A stretch of 64,000 bases of DNA from Kitagawia praeruptora (GCA_037693485.1 CM075345.1:82962001-83026000); one strand, 5' to 3'. Counted from the first letter of the stretch, positions 41,609 through 54,225 are shown. Numbers and translations are program-made. Notes: generated by a model from the letters alone, not told the origin.

Positions 41609-43587
41609 TTGAGAGTCGGGTTTTCTCTCTAGCTTCTCTCTTCTTTCTCTCTCTAAAAAAACCTCAACAATTTCTCCACTAGATCTAAATCAACCTTCCT
41701 GAAATCATCTCTTTCTTTTCTCTCACCTAAATTTCTCTTCTTTGTTCGCTCAAATGTCTCGGATAAGGGTTTCCTTTCTGGATGACTTGTTGTTGGGTTC
41801 TGAGAGATCGAGTGTTTGCCCCTTTGTGGGTAACATTGTTAGGGTTGATGACTGCAAGTACTAGACGCAAGCTCGGGAGGGGCTGGCTCTAAGCCCGACT
41901 ACGAAGAAGGTTTCTTTCGCGAAGAATTTGGTGACATTGATACCATCGGAGCGGGGGAATCGAGTGAATGTTGCGCAGGGATCCCAAATGAGGGTGAAAC
42001 TGGATAAGGAGGATGGTAAGAAGGGTTGGGTGGTGGGGCCTGCTTCGGGGGTTGCCATGAGAACCAGAAGCTCCATCCACCTGAGTCGGGAAGGGAAACA
42101 GTCGGAACATCTTCAGGGGTTGTCATCGACTCTGATCACGAAGAAAGTGTCCTTTGCGGAGAATTTGGTTTCCTTTATTCCTTCTTGTAGGTTTCAACCC
42201 AATAAAGGGTTGGTGGCTGCAAAGCAGAATCTTAAAACTTCAGGCCATGGCCAATTGATTCGGGCTGGAGATTCTTCTAGACATCTTTTAAATGAGGATT
42301 CCTTAAAGAGGTCCGCTGATTATGGTATTGGTGGAGATTTGGGGAAAAGGAGAAAGGCTAGTAACAAGAGGACATCGATCTTCATTTGCAAATCTGGGAT
42401 TGCTTCAAGGACTCGTAGCTCCTGTAGGGCTCAGGGGATTAAAGGTAATCTCGCTTACCCTATTTGGAGTATTGATGAATCTGTTCCATTTGATATCGAG
42501 GCCCTTCCTAAGGTGTCTGATTCAAAGGATGCTATTCATGATATGACTAAAACAATGGAACCCTTGAAGGGTGAAAATAAGAGTGAGGTTGTGGCCAATG
42601 ATATGGATCTAATGGATGATGTTGTTGATTCGCATGTGGTGGAAAAAACATGTGGTGGAAAAAACATGAGGAAGAATTTTGTTGACACAGGGGGCCAAAC
42701 CCCTGGTAGTGAAGGAACTAGGGACATCCATGGTGAGAATGATCCTGTAGTTGACGCAGGCCTGGTTAGGCCTAAAAATGTGGTAACATTTGTTGTTAAG
42801 GGGCCGAATGAGGAAATTTTAGATAGGAGCTCTCTTATACAGGAGATTAATTCTACTGAGTACAAAGATGGTATTCGAGAGCTCATTATCGAGACGCTGT
42901 TCCATACTGAGAAGCTTAAACAACACATTGAGGCTGGGAGTTTCCAAATTCCCATCGTCGAAGAATTTGTTCCTTTAAGTGAGCTGAAACCGCTCACAGA
43001 TGTGGCTGGCAGGTTCTACTGTAGGACGACCAAAGAGCTTGGGAGGTTGATTAGCAAGGTCATTCAGCTGCAGAATTTTATCCAAAGTAATGGTTTTGGT
43101 ATTATCCAGGAGGAAGTTACAACAGGGGATACAGGGGATCCGGGTATACAGGGACAGGATAAAGGAAAGGTATCTTCAAAGGTCGACACTATTGAGGAAA
43201 CTGTGGATTCTATGCATGGAGAAGAGGATTCACCAATGGAGGATATCGCTACTGGAAACCAGTTACTGGATGTTTAGCTTGGATTATTAGCGGAAGATGT
43301 GCAAGGAAGGGGCAAGGTTCGCCTGAAGAAATCAGAGATCAAGCGATGGAGAGCTGGCAGAGGAGGCCATTCTCAAAAGACTTAACTAGATGGCTTAGTC
43401 GTTATGTTATGTTTTGTTTTGTTTTGTTATTGTTTTGTTATGGTTTGTATGGATTATGTTGAATGTCAAATGATGTAAGGTCATTTAGGCTTGTATGTTG
43501 GGATGTTGACTCGCGGGGTATGCCCCTAGAAGTGTTTTAAGTGGTTCTCTTTTGGGTATAAAATTTTAATTAGCAAAAAAAAAAAAA
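41609..43587 (+). mobile_element. E9: RVSF-type RT-less retroelement
   Basis: The leader is TTGAGAGTCGGG at 41612 plus CT-rich sequence; the tail has the hairpin at 43515-43526, GGGTATAAAATTTTAATTAGC and poly(A) to 43587. Only a weak TSD (AACTT) is seen. Among RVSF elements in the window it is the only one not split by another insertion. Confidence 0.85.
41754..43385 (+). pseudogene. RVSF-repeat protein of E9, ~543 codons with two stops
   Basis: Starts MSRIRVSFLDDLLLG. TAG at 41862-41864 and TAG at 43275-43277 interrupt one frame that ends at 43385 with a basic tail (KKSEIKRWRAGRGGHSQKT). It has KKVSFAKNLVTLIP and KKVSFAENLVSFIP, then SRTRSS like the ARTRSR of E7 and E10, a basic GKRRKASNKR, and a helical C-terminal part (LIIETLFHTEKLKQHIEAGS). 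The layout equals E7. No RNA-binding or zinc-knuckle domain is seen. Function unknown; PP1 docking through RVxF is a hypothesis. Confidence 0.65.
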
Positions 43588-44143
43588 CTTAACCATTCAA
43601 AATATCTCTTACACAAGGACACATTGCACACTGCTCAAGAAATATCAAGATACACAGAATTCAACAGCTTCTAGAAGTATCACAACTAGAATCGAATTAG
43701 AGGAACTAAGTTACTCTAATCCTAACTAGCAGCACATAATTGAACTAAGTGAACATCAATATATCAAGTAACGATTATAGCAATACAATGCACTTAAGTT
43801 CACATAGAGAATTACTTACACAACCACACATAGGTTCTCTCCCAAGAACAGAGTCACAAGACTCCTCAAGACAAACAGACAATACCAGGACTTAACACAT
43901 AAACCACTCTATGGACTTAGAATCAATCCAAGAATAGAGCACATAAAAATCTCAATTCAAGATAACAATTAACTCACAGGCATCATTCTCAATGACACCA
44001 AACTCATAATCAAGACCTCTCAACCCAAGAACAGAACATATACAAAGTCACTCAAGTATATGAAACATACATTTCAACCAACCAAATTCAACATCTCAAG
44101 GTATAAGCCAAGGCTGTTAAGCAGTATAAACACAATGTAACCA
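43588..44143. other. AT-rich DNA, nothing recognised
   Basis: It continues at 48790-49005 across LINE-f, as the LINE-f TSD shows. No gene seen. Confidence 0.5.
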
Positions 44144-44162
44144 AGATTTCAACTCTTCCAAT

Positions 44163-45002
44163 GAGAAAAATGCGGTTCTTAGCAAAGGTACGTGGTACTT
44201 TGATAAAAGGCCTTTGGTCCTAACTGATTGGGGTTTTACTATGCGCTCAGAACCTGTTACCTCAATGCCGTTATGGGTTAAGCTGGCCAATCTACCAGAT
44301 TGTTAGTGGACGCAGGAGGGTCTGGGCCGTGTTGCTAGTGCCATTGGCAAGCCACTAGGGGCAGATGCCCTTACATCTGAGCTAGAAATCTTGCCATTTG
44401 CTAAAATGTGTGTGCAGTATGAAGTAGGGGATCCATTACCACCAACCCTCAAAGTGGTGGACCTGGATGGTTCTATAGTAGAGGTTAAAGTCACATACAT
44501 TAATAAGCCAATGGTGTGCAACCACTGTAAATCACTTGGCCACACCATTAGCGTTTGCCCGGTGGCTTCTAGGGAATGGGCGGCAGGGGGCTCAATCCAT
44601 ACAAAAGGGGATTCAACTGGCCAAAATGGCAAAGGAAAGGATAAAGTGGACCAAATTGGTAAGGTCAATGAAGTTCAACAACAAAAAGTGGTGGTCGAGC
44701 AAAAGGAAGGGGCTTTAGAGGAGGAGGACAGTCACATGAGGGGAGCAGATGGGGATGAGCAAACCCTTAACCACCAGGTAGATGTTACAGAAGAGGAAGT
44801 AGATAAGGGGTGGACGGAGGTTCGCTCAAAGCGGAAGCCAGTGACATCGCCAAGTATATCTCCGGATGTCACCACTCTTCAGCAGTTTCAGAATATTGTG
44901 GTTGATGAGGTGGCAATGAAGCATGGCTCTAGAACTCCTAAGCCATACAAGAAAGTAAAAAGAGGAGGTAGGGGGGGTCGTACCCCTTCCTCTAGGTCAT
45001 AA
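44163..45002 (+). pseudogene. L1 ORF1 (DUF4283 and CCHC knuckle), LINE-f
   Basis: The N-terminus is lost by truncation. LSKGTWYFDKRPLVLTDWGF belongs to the DUF4283 domain of plant L1 ORF1 and gag-like proteins. A TAG at 44304-44306 breaks it. The CCHC zinc knuckle follows (CNHCKSLGHTISVC near 44517-44560), then an acidic linker and a basic Gly/Arg tail (KKVKRGGRGGRTPSSRS). It binds the element RNA in known L1s. It ends seven bases before ORF2. Confidence 0.85.
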
Positions 45003-45009
45003 TTCTTAT

Positions 45010-48000
45010 ATGACTATTTTTTGTTCCTACAACGTTAGAGGCCTCAATAATAAAGTTGGTTTTATCAGGGACTTTATCTTTAAAAACAAATTGTCCCTGG
45101 TAGGTCTATTGGAAACTCATGTCCAAACTGACGTTGCTAGGATTATCTCTCGGACCATAAATCCACGGTTTCAGTGGTGTTTTAATTATGATCATCATCC
45201 GGGAGGCCGTATATGGCTGGGGTGGAACCCCTCTATATGGAAAATTTTGGTTATTGCTTCTTCTTCTCAGCATATCACATGCTCTGCCACCCTTATTGAG
45301 AGCAACACAAGCTTTGTTATCTCTTTTGTGTATGGTTTTAATGATACGATTGACCGTAGACCTCTATGGTCTGATTTGGCAGGAATAGCGCATGGTTTGA
45401 ATGCTTCAGCCTGGGCTTTATGTGGTGACTTCAACTCTTGCATTAGCGTTGATGAAAAACAAGGAGGAGTTTTAGACTGGACTACTGGAATGGAGGAGTT
45501 TAAACAGTTTTTGCTGGCCAATGGGCTCACTGATCTTCGGTATTCAGGCCACTTCTTCACATGGTAGGATAGCAATATTTCTCAGCCAAAGTTCAGAAAC
45601 TTGGATCGAGTGTTAGTAAATCCTGACTGGCATTCAGTGTTCCCTTGCTCCACGGTGGAGTTCATCTCTCGGGGTTTATCTGATCATTGCCCTGCTATTA
45701 CTTCACTTGGTACTAGTTTCTCCTCTGGAGCGAAGCCTTTTCAGTTTTTTAATCACCTCATTGATAATCCAGACTTTTTGGACTCAGTGGAGAAAGCATG
45801 GTCTTCAGAGGTAGAGGGAAATCCTTGGTTTATTTTAACCTCGAAGCTCAAGAATGTAAAGGTGGCTCTAAAGGACCTAAACAGAAAGATGGGGGACATT
45901 CACCAACTAGTGATCCTGTCTCGGGATGCTCTATCTCAGTTCCAGGATACAATGCCTGCTAACCCCACTGCTGCATACTTTGAAGAAGAAAAGGATTTTA
46001 TTGAGAATTATACAGCAGCTTTAAGGCTAGAGGAACAGTTTTTAAAGCAGAAATCCAGAATTCAGTGGTTAAAACTTGGAGATGGCAACAGTAAGTTTTT
46101 CTATAACTCGTGCAGAGGGAACTGGAACACTAACAAGATTACTTCTCTTCGAGACTCGGAGGGGGTTTCACACTCCTCGCATGCTGATATGGCTAAAGTG
46201 GCCACGGATTTCTATAAAAATATTTTGGGAAAAACATCTGAGGTAGCAGATTTTCCTAATGACATCCCTCTTCCCTCTCTCTCTGATTCCCAGGTTAATC
46301 TTATGGCTGCCCCTTTTTCTAAAAGTGAAGTGCTGAGCACATTAAAAAGAATGGCTAAGAACAAGAGCCCTGGGCCAGATGGGTTCACAGTTGAATTTTA
46401 CTTGTCTGTTTGGCATTTGGTAGGAAACGATGTGACTAAAGGTATCATGTATTTCTTTAATACCCTGCACTTGCCTAGAGTAATAAATGCTGCTTCCATA
46501 TGTTTAGTTCCTAAACAGGCTAACCCCTCTGAAATGCAACACTTTAGGCCCATCTCTTGTTGTAATGTACTGTATAAATGCATTTCTTCTATGTTGGCCA
46601 AGAGGCTCAAAGCTGTCCTTCCCTCCATCATTTCTCCAGTACAGTCTGCTTTTGTAGCTAGGAGATCCATTGGTGACAATATTTTCCTTGCTCAAGCTTT
46701 ATGCGAGGATTATAATGGCAACTCAGGTCAGCCCCGATGTGCTATAAAGCTGGACATACATAAGGCTTTTGACTCCCTAAACTGGAAATTCCTGTTTAAA
46801 ATCATGGAACAAATGCGGTTTCCCAATCAGTACATCAAGTGGCTGGAGAAATGTATCACTTCCACAATGTTTTCTGTAAAGTTGAATGGCAGTTTGGAAG
46901 GTTTTTTCAAAGGGGAGTCTGGCCTGAGGCAGGGGGATCCCCTATCCCCTCATCTGTTCGTGATTGCCATGGAGGCTCTCTCAGCCTATCTGGATAAGAT
47001 GACTAGAGATCCTAATTTCAAATTCCATTGGAGAACAAAGGAAGTAAAACTGAATCACATTATTTTTGCTGATGATGTGTTCCTGCTTAGTCATGGTGAT
47101 CTTAGGTCAGTCTCAGCTCTGCTAGATGGGATCAAGCTCTTCTCAAGCTGTTCGAACCTAAAGCCAAACATTTCCAAGACTACTTGCTTCTTTGCCAATG
47201 TTAGACAGGATGTGGTTGATGCTATTCTTACTCACTCAGGGTTCCAAAGAGGTCATATGCCTATCACCTACCTGGGGCTTCCTCTCATTACGGGCAAGCT
47301 CAACAAGAATGACTGCCAGACTCTAATCAGTAGATTGTGCAGCAAAGTGGAGCTGTGGACAACTAGATTTCTTAATTTTGCAGGTCGTCTCCAACTGATC
47401 AAAGCTATACTGGTCAGTATTGTGGGATATTGGAGTATGTTTCTTTTCCTTCCGAAAGGAATTCTTAAAAAGATTAATGCTCTATTATTCAAGTTTCTTT
47501 GGGGGAGGTTTTTACAAGCCGGATGGGAAATGTCAGTATAAAGTAGGATGGGAGGAGTGCTGTAAACCGAAAGCGGAAGGCGGTCTTGGCATTCGCAATC
47601 TTTTTTAATGGAATGAAGCTGCCATTCTTTATCAGCTGTGGCGTATCTTACAGCCCACCTCTAACTCTATTTGGATAGCATGGTTCCATAAAGCCTTGCT
47701 GGCAAAGAAGGAATTCTGGACTTCCTCAATGCCACATCGCTCATGTTGGATTGTAAGGAAATTATTCAAGGCGAGGCCGCGAGCTCTTCAGCATTTACAC
47801 TATAACATAGGAGAAAACTCTGATTTTCTCTTCTGGCATGATCCCTGGGTCCATAAGAAGCCTCTTCTGGATATCTCCCCATCCATTATATCTACAGCTG
47901 AGTCCACGAGTGCAGTCAGTATCAATGTCTACCTCCGAAATGGGATTTGGGACCTGCCATCTTCGAACCATAATGATGTGATTGAAATTAGACGGGTGGT

Positions 48001-48607
48001 GCAACAAATTCAAATTCATAAGTCTGATTCTATTACGTGGGATGGAATGTTAGCAAAGAATGTCAAATTAACTACTATTTGGTCCTCCATGCGGGAAACT
48101 GGAACTCATGTCCAGTGGTTGAACATGGTCTGGGGGAAATTCAATATCCCGAAATGCTCATTCATCACATGGTTAGCCATAAAGAACAGGCTTCTCACGA
48201 AGGATAGAATGCTTATGTTCGGAATGCAGGTTGACCCAAAATGTGTCTTGTGTGGGGTGGATGATGAATCGGTTAGCCACATTTTCACTGCTTGCCCATT
48301 CTTTGATCTTATTAGCAGGTCTATGCCATGGCGTTTCACGCGGAACTGGTCCAACTGTCAGTTAGGCAATTGTGTTAATACACATCTGGGGGCAAAAGAG
48401 GAATTACTTGCTCAACTGTTTTTTAGCAAAGCTATCTACCATGTCTGGAAGGAGCGTAACTACCGCATGCACAACCCTGGACCTGGCCACCCAACCTCAG
48501 TGGTCAGCAGTGAGATAAGGCGTATGGTGCGCGAGAAACTGTTCTCATGTAGCTTGTTTAAGGTTTGGGTTCGTAAAGACCCGACCATCATCTTATTTAT
48601 CATGTAA
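45010..48607 (+). pseudogene. L1 ORF2 (endonuclease-reverse transcriptase), LINE-f
   Basis: Starts MTIFCSYNVRGLNNK. The endonuclease motifs are YNVRG, LLETH, CGDFNS and SDHCPA; RT has NKSPGPDGFTVEF, QSAFVARRSIGDN, KLDIHKAFDS, GLRQGDPLSPHLF and an intact FADD (~47068). zf-RVT is at the end (CVLCGVDDESVSHIFTAC). Three lesions: TAG at 45565-45567 (TGG in LINE-g), a one-base insertion in the G run near 47505, and TAA near 47606 (GAA in LINE-g). About 1,200 codons. Confidence 0.93.
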
Positions 48608-48789
48608 AAGAATAGGTTAGGTACATCTGAGATGTTGAGTAGGGTTTACCTTCTTATTCTTTGTATCATGTTGTATTGTAGTTGTAGCTTGGATGTTGTC
48701 TCGCGGGGTATGCCCCTAGTTATGTACTAGTTGTTTCCTTTTGGTATAAAATTTTTAATTAGCAAAAAAAAAAAAAAACAATGTAACCA

Positions 48790-49005
48790 TATAAACAGTC
48801 ACATTTCTCAAGGATATGAAATCAACAAGCTTAACTAAGCAACAATGAGACATATAACTTCATAACAGAGCACAAACATATATAAGACAAGCACTCATTC
48901 AATCAAACAGTAATTGAGAATGAACAAGAAGGAGTGCACCTTGACCATGGTGGTAATACACATGGTTTAAGTTGCCCAGCAAGTTTTTGTAATAGTGGGG
49001 GGGAG
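48790..49005. other. AT-rich DNA between LINE-f and E10
   Basis: Host-side continuation of 43588-44143. Nothing recognised. Confidence 0.5.
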
Positions 49006-49262
49006 ATGAGAGTCGGTCTAATTTCTCTCTAACTTCTCTCTTCTCTCTCTCTCTCTAAATTCAAATCACTTATATGTTATGTGAAAAAAAAAAAAGCCAA
49101 ATGAGAGTCCTCCGTTCTCTCTCCTAACCCTAATAGCCGCCACTATTATTCAGCCAAATCTTCTCTATTTTTCATCAGATCTACACTATTAACCATCACA
49201 AATTCATCTTCTTCTTCTAATCTCCCACCTAAACACCATATTTCTTATATTATATATTTTTA

Positions 49263-52200
49263 ATGGGTCTATTTTCGGATTTCAGTCCTGTGGATTTGGA
49301 GAATGGGCTGGTTATGGTCCATTCTTCTCTGAGGAATATCATCACTCTTCGACTGGATTGTGCTACAGATGGTCTTGTAGACTGTTTGTCGAGGTCTTTG
49401 AAGGTTTTCGGAGATGGTCTGTCCTGTGACTGGGAAGGATTAGCGCATCTATTATTTGAAGATGCGGAAGATGATTGTAGTAGACATTTATTTATGTCAC
49501 TTAATCGTTCTTTTGAGTTGGGTTATTTGTTGAAGGGTTTTCTAATCCTTAGCCATGATGAGACGCTCCTTTCAACGATTGAAGGAGGGTTCTCGGGGTT
49601 TATTAATGGTGTTCGATACAGTACTGTGCTTGGGGAGCGTTCAGTTGTTCCGTTGAATGGTTGGACTGTTATATCAACTAACAGTTTTAAGGTTGGACTA
49701 ACAGTTCTTATGTTGAGAAGTGAATTTCTTGGTGCTAATTTCTTGGTTTTTCAAACCACTGATGGTGTAAGAGCTCACGGAGATGCTCAAATGAACATGA
49801 ATCTTGGGATTAGAGAACCTACAGGATGTGTTCTGATGACTATTGATGAGAGTGGTTGCTGGAAATACTTGGCCTGGAACCTGTTTGACGAAATGTCTCA
49901 GAGAAAATCCTTAAAGGCGAAGGTTTTTTCTTTTGGATTTATGAAGATGTTGATTGGCTTTGAGGCCATTTTCAGACCTGTTCCATGTACAGACAACCCA
50001 AGTCTGTTTTGGCTCAGATGTTATGTTGTTCTTTCTGAAGTTTATGAATGGTGCTTTGTCTTCGCTTGGGACTTCAATGGTTTTCATCGAGGCCTTTCAA
50101 ATATGAAGCTCCATTGGTTATTGGACACCCAGACCGGTATGGAGTTTGCGCTTGCAAAGATGGCACATCGAGGAGGAATTATGATGGGGGTTCTGTCTAT
50201 ATTTTTTTTTTTTTGCTAATTAAAATTTTTATACCAAAAGGAACGACAAAAACAAATCTAGGGGCATACCCCACGAAATCAACAGCCGACAAAGCAAAAG
50301 TCAAAGCATTACAAAGTCAATAGACAGTCAACATTATACAAGAAGCTTAAGAAACTAAACAGCCATATTAATATATAAAGTCCCTGGTTCACATCCCAGG
50401 GTCTCCTGCAAAAGCTGCATCCTAAATTCTCCAGCCATGGCACAAACTATGCGACTACAAGGGTGCAAACTAACATTGCCAGCAGAACAAATGACCTTGT
50501 ATCCTGCATTAACCTGCCACGACAAAGGCCTCATCATTCTCACACCAAGCCTAACAGCAGTTGGTAGTCCATCAAATAACAATGGAACGAACCCAGCACA
50601 CATAAGGGGGATACCAAGAAACCCAGCCATCCTCTGACATTGAATCAAACAACTTCTCGACATCAAGAGGTAAAACCCATACAGAAACGAAATTGCAGTT
50701 TGCATAGCAACCGCATTAATCACACGAACACACCAAATACTTGCCAAAACACGAGGCATAGCTTCCATTCCCATAATCTGACTCACAGCGTCAAAAAATG
50801 CAACAAACATGCCTACCCACCAATATCTCTCGGTCCCCTGCCGATCAGCACTCATTATTCTAATGAAGCTTGTGAAATAGAACTTTAACCCAATAAAACC
50901 ATAGCATTCATCTCTATCTTGACTCGGAACGACAAGAAACCACAACACAATGCTTCCACGGTGCATCACCCTTGTTTCAGATTTAGGAAAATCCCCCACC
51001 CTCGAAATCTTCAAATAAGACACATAATCAGATACTATACAACCGAACTTGCATAACATAGTAGAACACCTGACTAAAGACCCAGCAGAACCAGGCCAAA
51101 ATTCCAACTTGGAAAATGACTCCCAGTAGAGCCTGAGACCCATCTGATTCAATAATAACCAGCACGACTCGTCAACCGACAAAATCAGTACTAGCGCCCA
51201 TTCAGAAAAGGAGAGCAGGTGAGATAAAAACTCACACTCCACTCTTCCCCTTGGAGAGCAATCTTCATTTGTAGACCCGACTTGGATAACCAAGACCTAC
51301 CAGTTTTGTTCTAATCTCATAATAAAACCCACATGAAAACAACCTACGCAGTACCGAAACCATGGGATTTTAGAGGCCATCCAAAGCAGAGCCTCCCCAC
51401 CATCGAAACCATCTCTTCTTGTAACAGAGTTAACCATCAAAGGCCGAGAAAACTCTTCCTGAAGCATTGTCGTTTTGATACCCTCCTCCTTCAAGACAAC
51501 GAACAACATAGGCCATACCAATATAACCCCATGATACATGTTCAGCAATATCAACTCACTAAAACCACATAAGGTAGAGGCACTTGACCCTCCATGTAAA
51601 GCCTCCTGTTCCATCAAAGAACTAGCAGCACTCGTCTCAAACCTAAAGTGCACCTCCATCTGTTTTTTATCCCAGAAGAAAAAAGCTCTGGTGCAAAGCA
51701 CCTGGACCTTCAGCATTGGCTCCCAACAGCTAGATTCCAAATCAAAGGGCTGCCATATAAGAAGGCCAAGCAATTGCTTTGAGGTAAAAACCCCATCATA
51801 ATGAAGCCGTTGATGACCATCAAAGTGTGCAGAGGCAACCTCTACGAAAAAAACATGATAATCACTTGCACAAACCAAGTCATTTTCCCAATGAAAATCA
51901 TCATTGGCAAGCTTCAAGTTTATCTTGCGAGCAAAGAAAGACCTCCCACCAAATAGCAGCTTTAGAATCGAATCTCTCCCGCTATCAAGCGATTGAGATA
52001 AAGCATGAAAATAACACACAACAATTAGATATTTACCCTCCATGAGAGGTAAACTACCCGCAATCATACACTTTTCCTGAGCATCACCAAGATGCAGTCT
52101 AAATTCCGTGTAAAGAACCTGGTAATCCTCAAGTAATTCCTTTTTTGAATCGGGGCATTCGTCAAACATCTTGCAAGCATCAAGCAATTCCATCCAAAAA

Positions 52201-53880
52201 CCACCAAATCGGAGGTATCTATCTGCATAACTACACACACCATTCATCAAGATGAAGTTTACTTTAGCAAAGAACCTCATCCCAATAAACCCGCTTGTAA
52301 AAGCAGGCTCAACAAAAGGAGTTTCAAGACAGCCATCATGGCTAAAGATGAAGGACTCCCCATCAATCAATAACCAACGTGAAACCTCACACAAAAGGGA
52401 ATAACCCTTCAAATCGGAAAACAAATAACCCAACAGATTTATAGGTTGGAACTTAAAAAGACCCATCCCAGAATCAACAAAAGGGCTGAGCCCAATTGTC
52501 ACTTCCACCACCGAAGTGGGCAACCGAAGTACAAAAGAGGGGGGTTCCAACAAAACCATGAAATTGAAACCCATCTCCGAAAGCATAAACGCAAGAAATA
52601 TAGTGGGGAGGTTTAGATGTGAAGAGAAAATGAATTCGTGAAGGCTAGGTATACAGATCTGATGGAATTATGTGTAGAAAAGGCTAAAATAATTAGGCGG
52701 CTGAAAGGGTTTAGAGAGAAGGGAGAGTGTTTCTCTCTCTAGCGACTCTCATTTTAGTATGAAAATGGTTCTGTCTATATTCTTGTTAGGATCAAGTGCT
52801 GATTGTTTCCAGCTGGTGATTGATTTAGATATCTTTGCTGCAACTGAGGTGTCGCTTGCAGGCTTGCCTCGTGACCATGGGAATGCTCAAGGTTTACTCT
52901 GGGCTTGGGAAGAAGTAACCTCGTTGGGAAAGACGTCTGCAGTTTCTGTCTCTTTTACTGATGGACAGAGGAATGGTTGTGACTATAGCCATAAAATGGG
53001 GCAGGAGGAGATTCTTGTGATACGCTATCATGTCTCAAATTGTCAACTGATGAATAGCAGCCTTGTTGCTTGCTACATTGAGAAGTGGAGTTTGATGTTT
53101 TTTCCGGATGTGGAAGCTTGTGAGGGCATAAACGGCATTAATCAGGCGGAGAGGGCTGCTGTATATGGCTCTAGTGGTATGGAGAAGTCCCTCTTTGAGA
53201 GATGCTTAAACTTGTATGCTGGCAGAATGCAATGTGATGCTACCAGTTGTGATATGCCTTTGATGGTAACAGGGTGGCCTGTCCAGGTGGCGTTTATGTT
53301 TGATGAGGCGTGTGTCAAGAAGAGACACGCATGGCTCCCTGTGGGGAAGAAAATGGTTTATACTGGTGACTGTCATGTTGCCATGACAATAATGGGACCT
53401 AATCTGGGGTTTTGGGATCTTTATCCTTGCTCTTTGGCTGGTAGATACTTGGAGGCTGGTCCTGACTTATACCAGATGTGGAATGATGGGTTTGATTTAT
53501 TGCTGACCACTGTATGGGATATGGACGATTGTCCTATGATAAAGAATGAACAACTTCTGTTTGTTAATATGAGATGGTTGAGCTGGGTGTTTGCCGTGCC
53601 TGCAAAAAGAGATCTCCGCTATATTAGCAGGAAGAATGAAACAAAGATGGTTGTGTATGATGGCTGTCATATGGGCTTTTTTAATCAGCTGGGGGCTGGT
53701 TCTCCTTCTAATGGAAAATTAGCCGGTGGTGCTTTCTTGGAGGCCAACTCTCATGTTGATGGATGTCATATGGATGTTTCTCATGAAATGCGGCTGTGTC
53801 ACTACATGGTTTATCTGCTACTTCTCATTAATATGGGCTTTGTGAGACATGTGCCTAGTCTCAATTTTAGGTTGTTTTAA
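49263..53880 (+). CDS. Unrecognised 679-residue protein of E11, open once E12 is removed
   Basis: Exon-like halves are 49263-50203 and 52782-53880; E12 plus one TSD copy lies between. The join keeps the frame and there is no stop in 679 codons. Start MGLFSDFSPVDLENG. The N-terminal part (LKGFLILSHDETLLSTIEGG, FSGF) aligns with E12 (ESFIFSHDGCLETPFVEP, TSGF). The C-terminal part (KMVVYDGCHMGFFNQLGAGS ... MGFVRHVPSL) matches E5, E4 and E1. No known domain. As an interrupted but otherwise undamaged frame it suggests that E11 was intact when E12 arrived. Function unknown. Confidence 0.65.
50204..52766 (-). mobile_element. E12: RT-less L1-tailed retroelement in E11, full length
   Basis: The TSD ggttctgtctatatt is at 50189-50203 and 52767-52781. 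Poly(T) with TTGCTAATTAAAA begins it, the hairpin is at 50261-50272, and the 5' leader ends at GAGAGTCGCTAGAGAGAG (minus strand, about 52750). Confidence 0.95.
50355..52586 (-). pseudogene. Unrecognised ~743-codon protein of E12, one stop
   Basis: One minus-strand frame from ATG at 52586 to 50355, broken only by TAG at 51299-51297. N-terminal motif RWLLIDGESFIFSHDG, then VEPAFTSGFIG, is related to E4 and E11, and its RWLLIDG to E14. Near the end, LGCEPGTLYIN matches LGCEPGAFYNI of E14, so both share a C-terminal module different from the FVRHVPSL type. No known domain; function unknown. Confidence 0.65.
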
Positions 53881-54225
53881 GGTGCCAGAATAATCTTTAG
53901 CTTATTTTCGTTGTTATGTTGACAGTAAGGTGACTTACTGATGTAATGACTTTCATCATGTTTGATCGCGGGGTATGCCCCTAGTTTTGTATTAGCTGTT
54001 CCTTTTTGGTATAAAATTTTAATTAGCAAAAAAAAAAAAATTCAAATCACTTTCTTTTTTTTTTTTTGCTAATTAAAATTTATACCATAGGAAAATGATT
54101 ACATTTCTAGGGGCAAACCCCGCGATTAGAAAACCATCTACCTAACGGAACAACAAAGAAAAAACAACAATAATGCTAGATAAACTAGCAATCAACGGAT
54201 AATGTAAACAAACTAAACTAAACAA

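Larger units (their letters stand above)
44144..48778 (+). mobile_element. LINE-f: 5'-truncated but nearly complete L1
   Basis: The TSD acaatgtaacca lies at 44132-44143 and again at the end of the poly(A) (48778-48789). It holds most of ORF1, all of ORF2, the hairpin at 48705-48716 and GGTATAAAATTTTTAATTAGC. It is very similar to LINE-g. Confidence 0.95.
49072..54037 (+). mobile_element. E11: RT-less L1-tailed retroelement in E10, split by E12
   Basis: The TSD aaattcaaatcactt is at 49057-49071 and 54038-54052. The leader has ATGAGAGTCC near 49101; the hairpin is at 53970-53981, then GGTATAAAATTTTAATTAGC and poly(A). About 28 non-shared bases precede ATGAGAG. Confidence 0.93.

Noticed and set aside
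42536..42997. Minus-strand frames opposite E9 and similar opposite strands of LINE ORF2 (for example 61754-62035)
   Set aside because: These are shadows of the real frame on the other strand.
43588..44131. Possible gene between E9 and LINE-f
   Set aside because: AT-rich, no frame of note and no recognisable motif.
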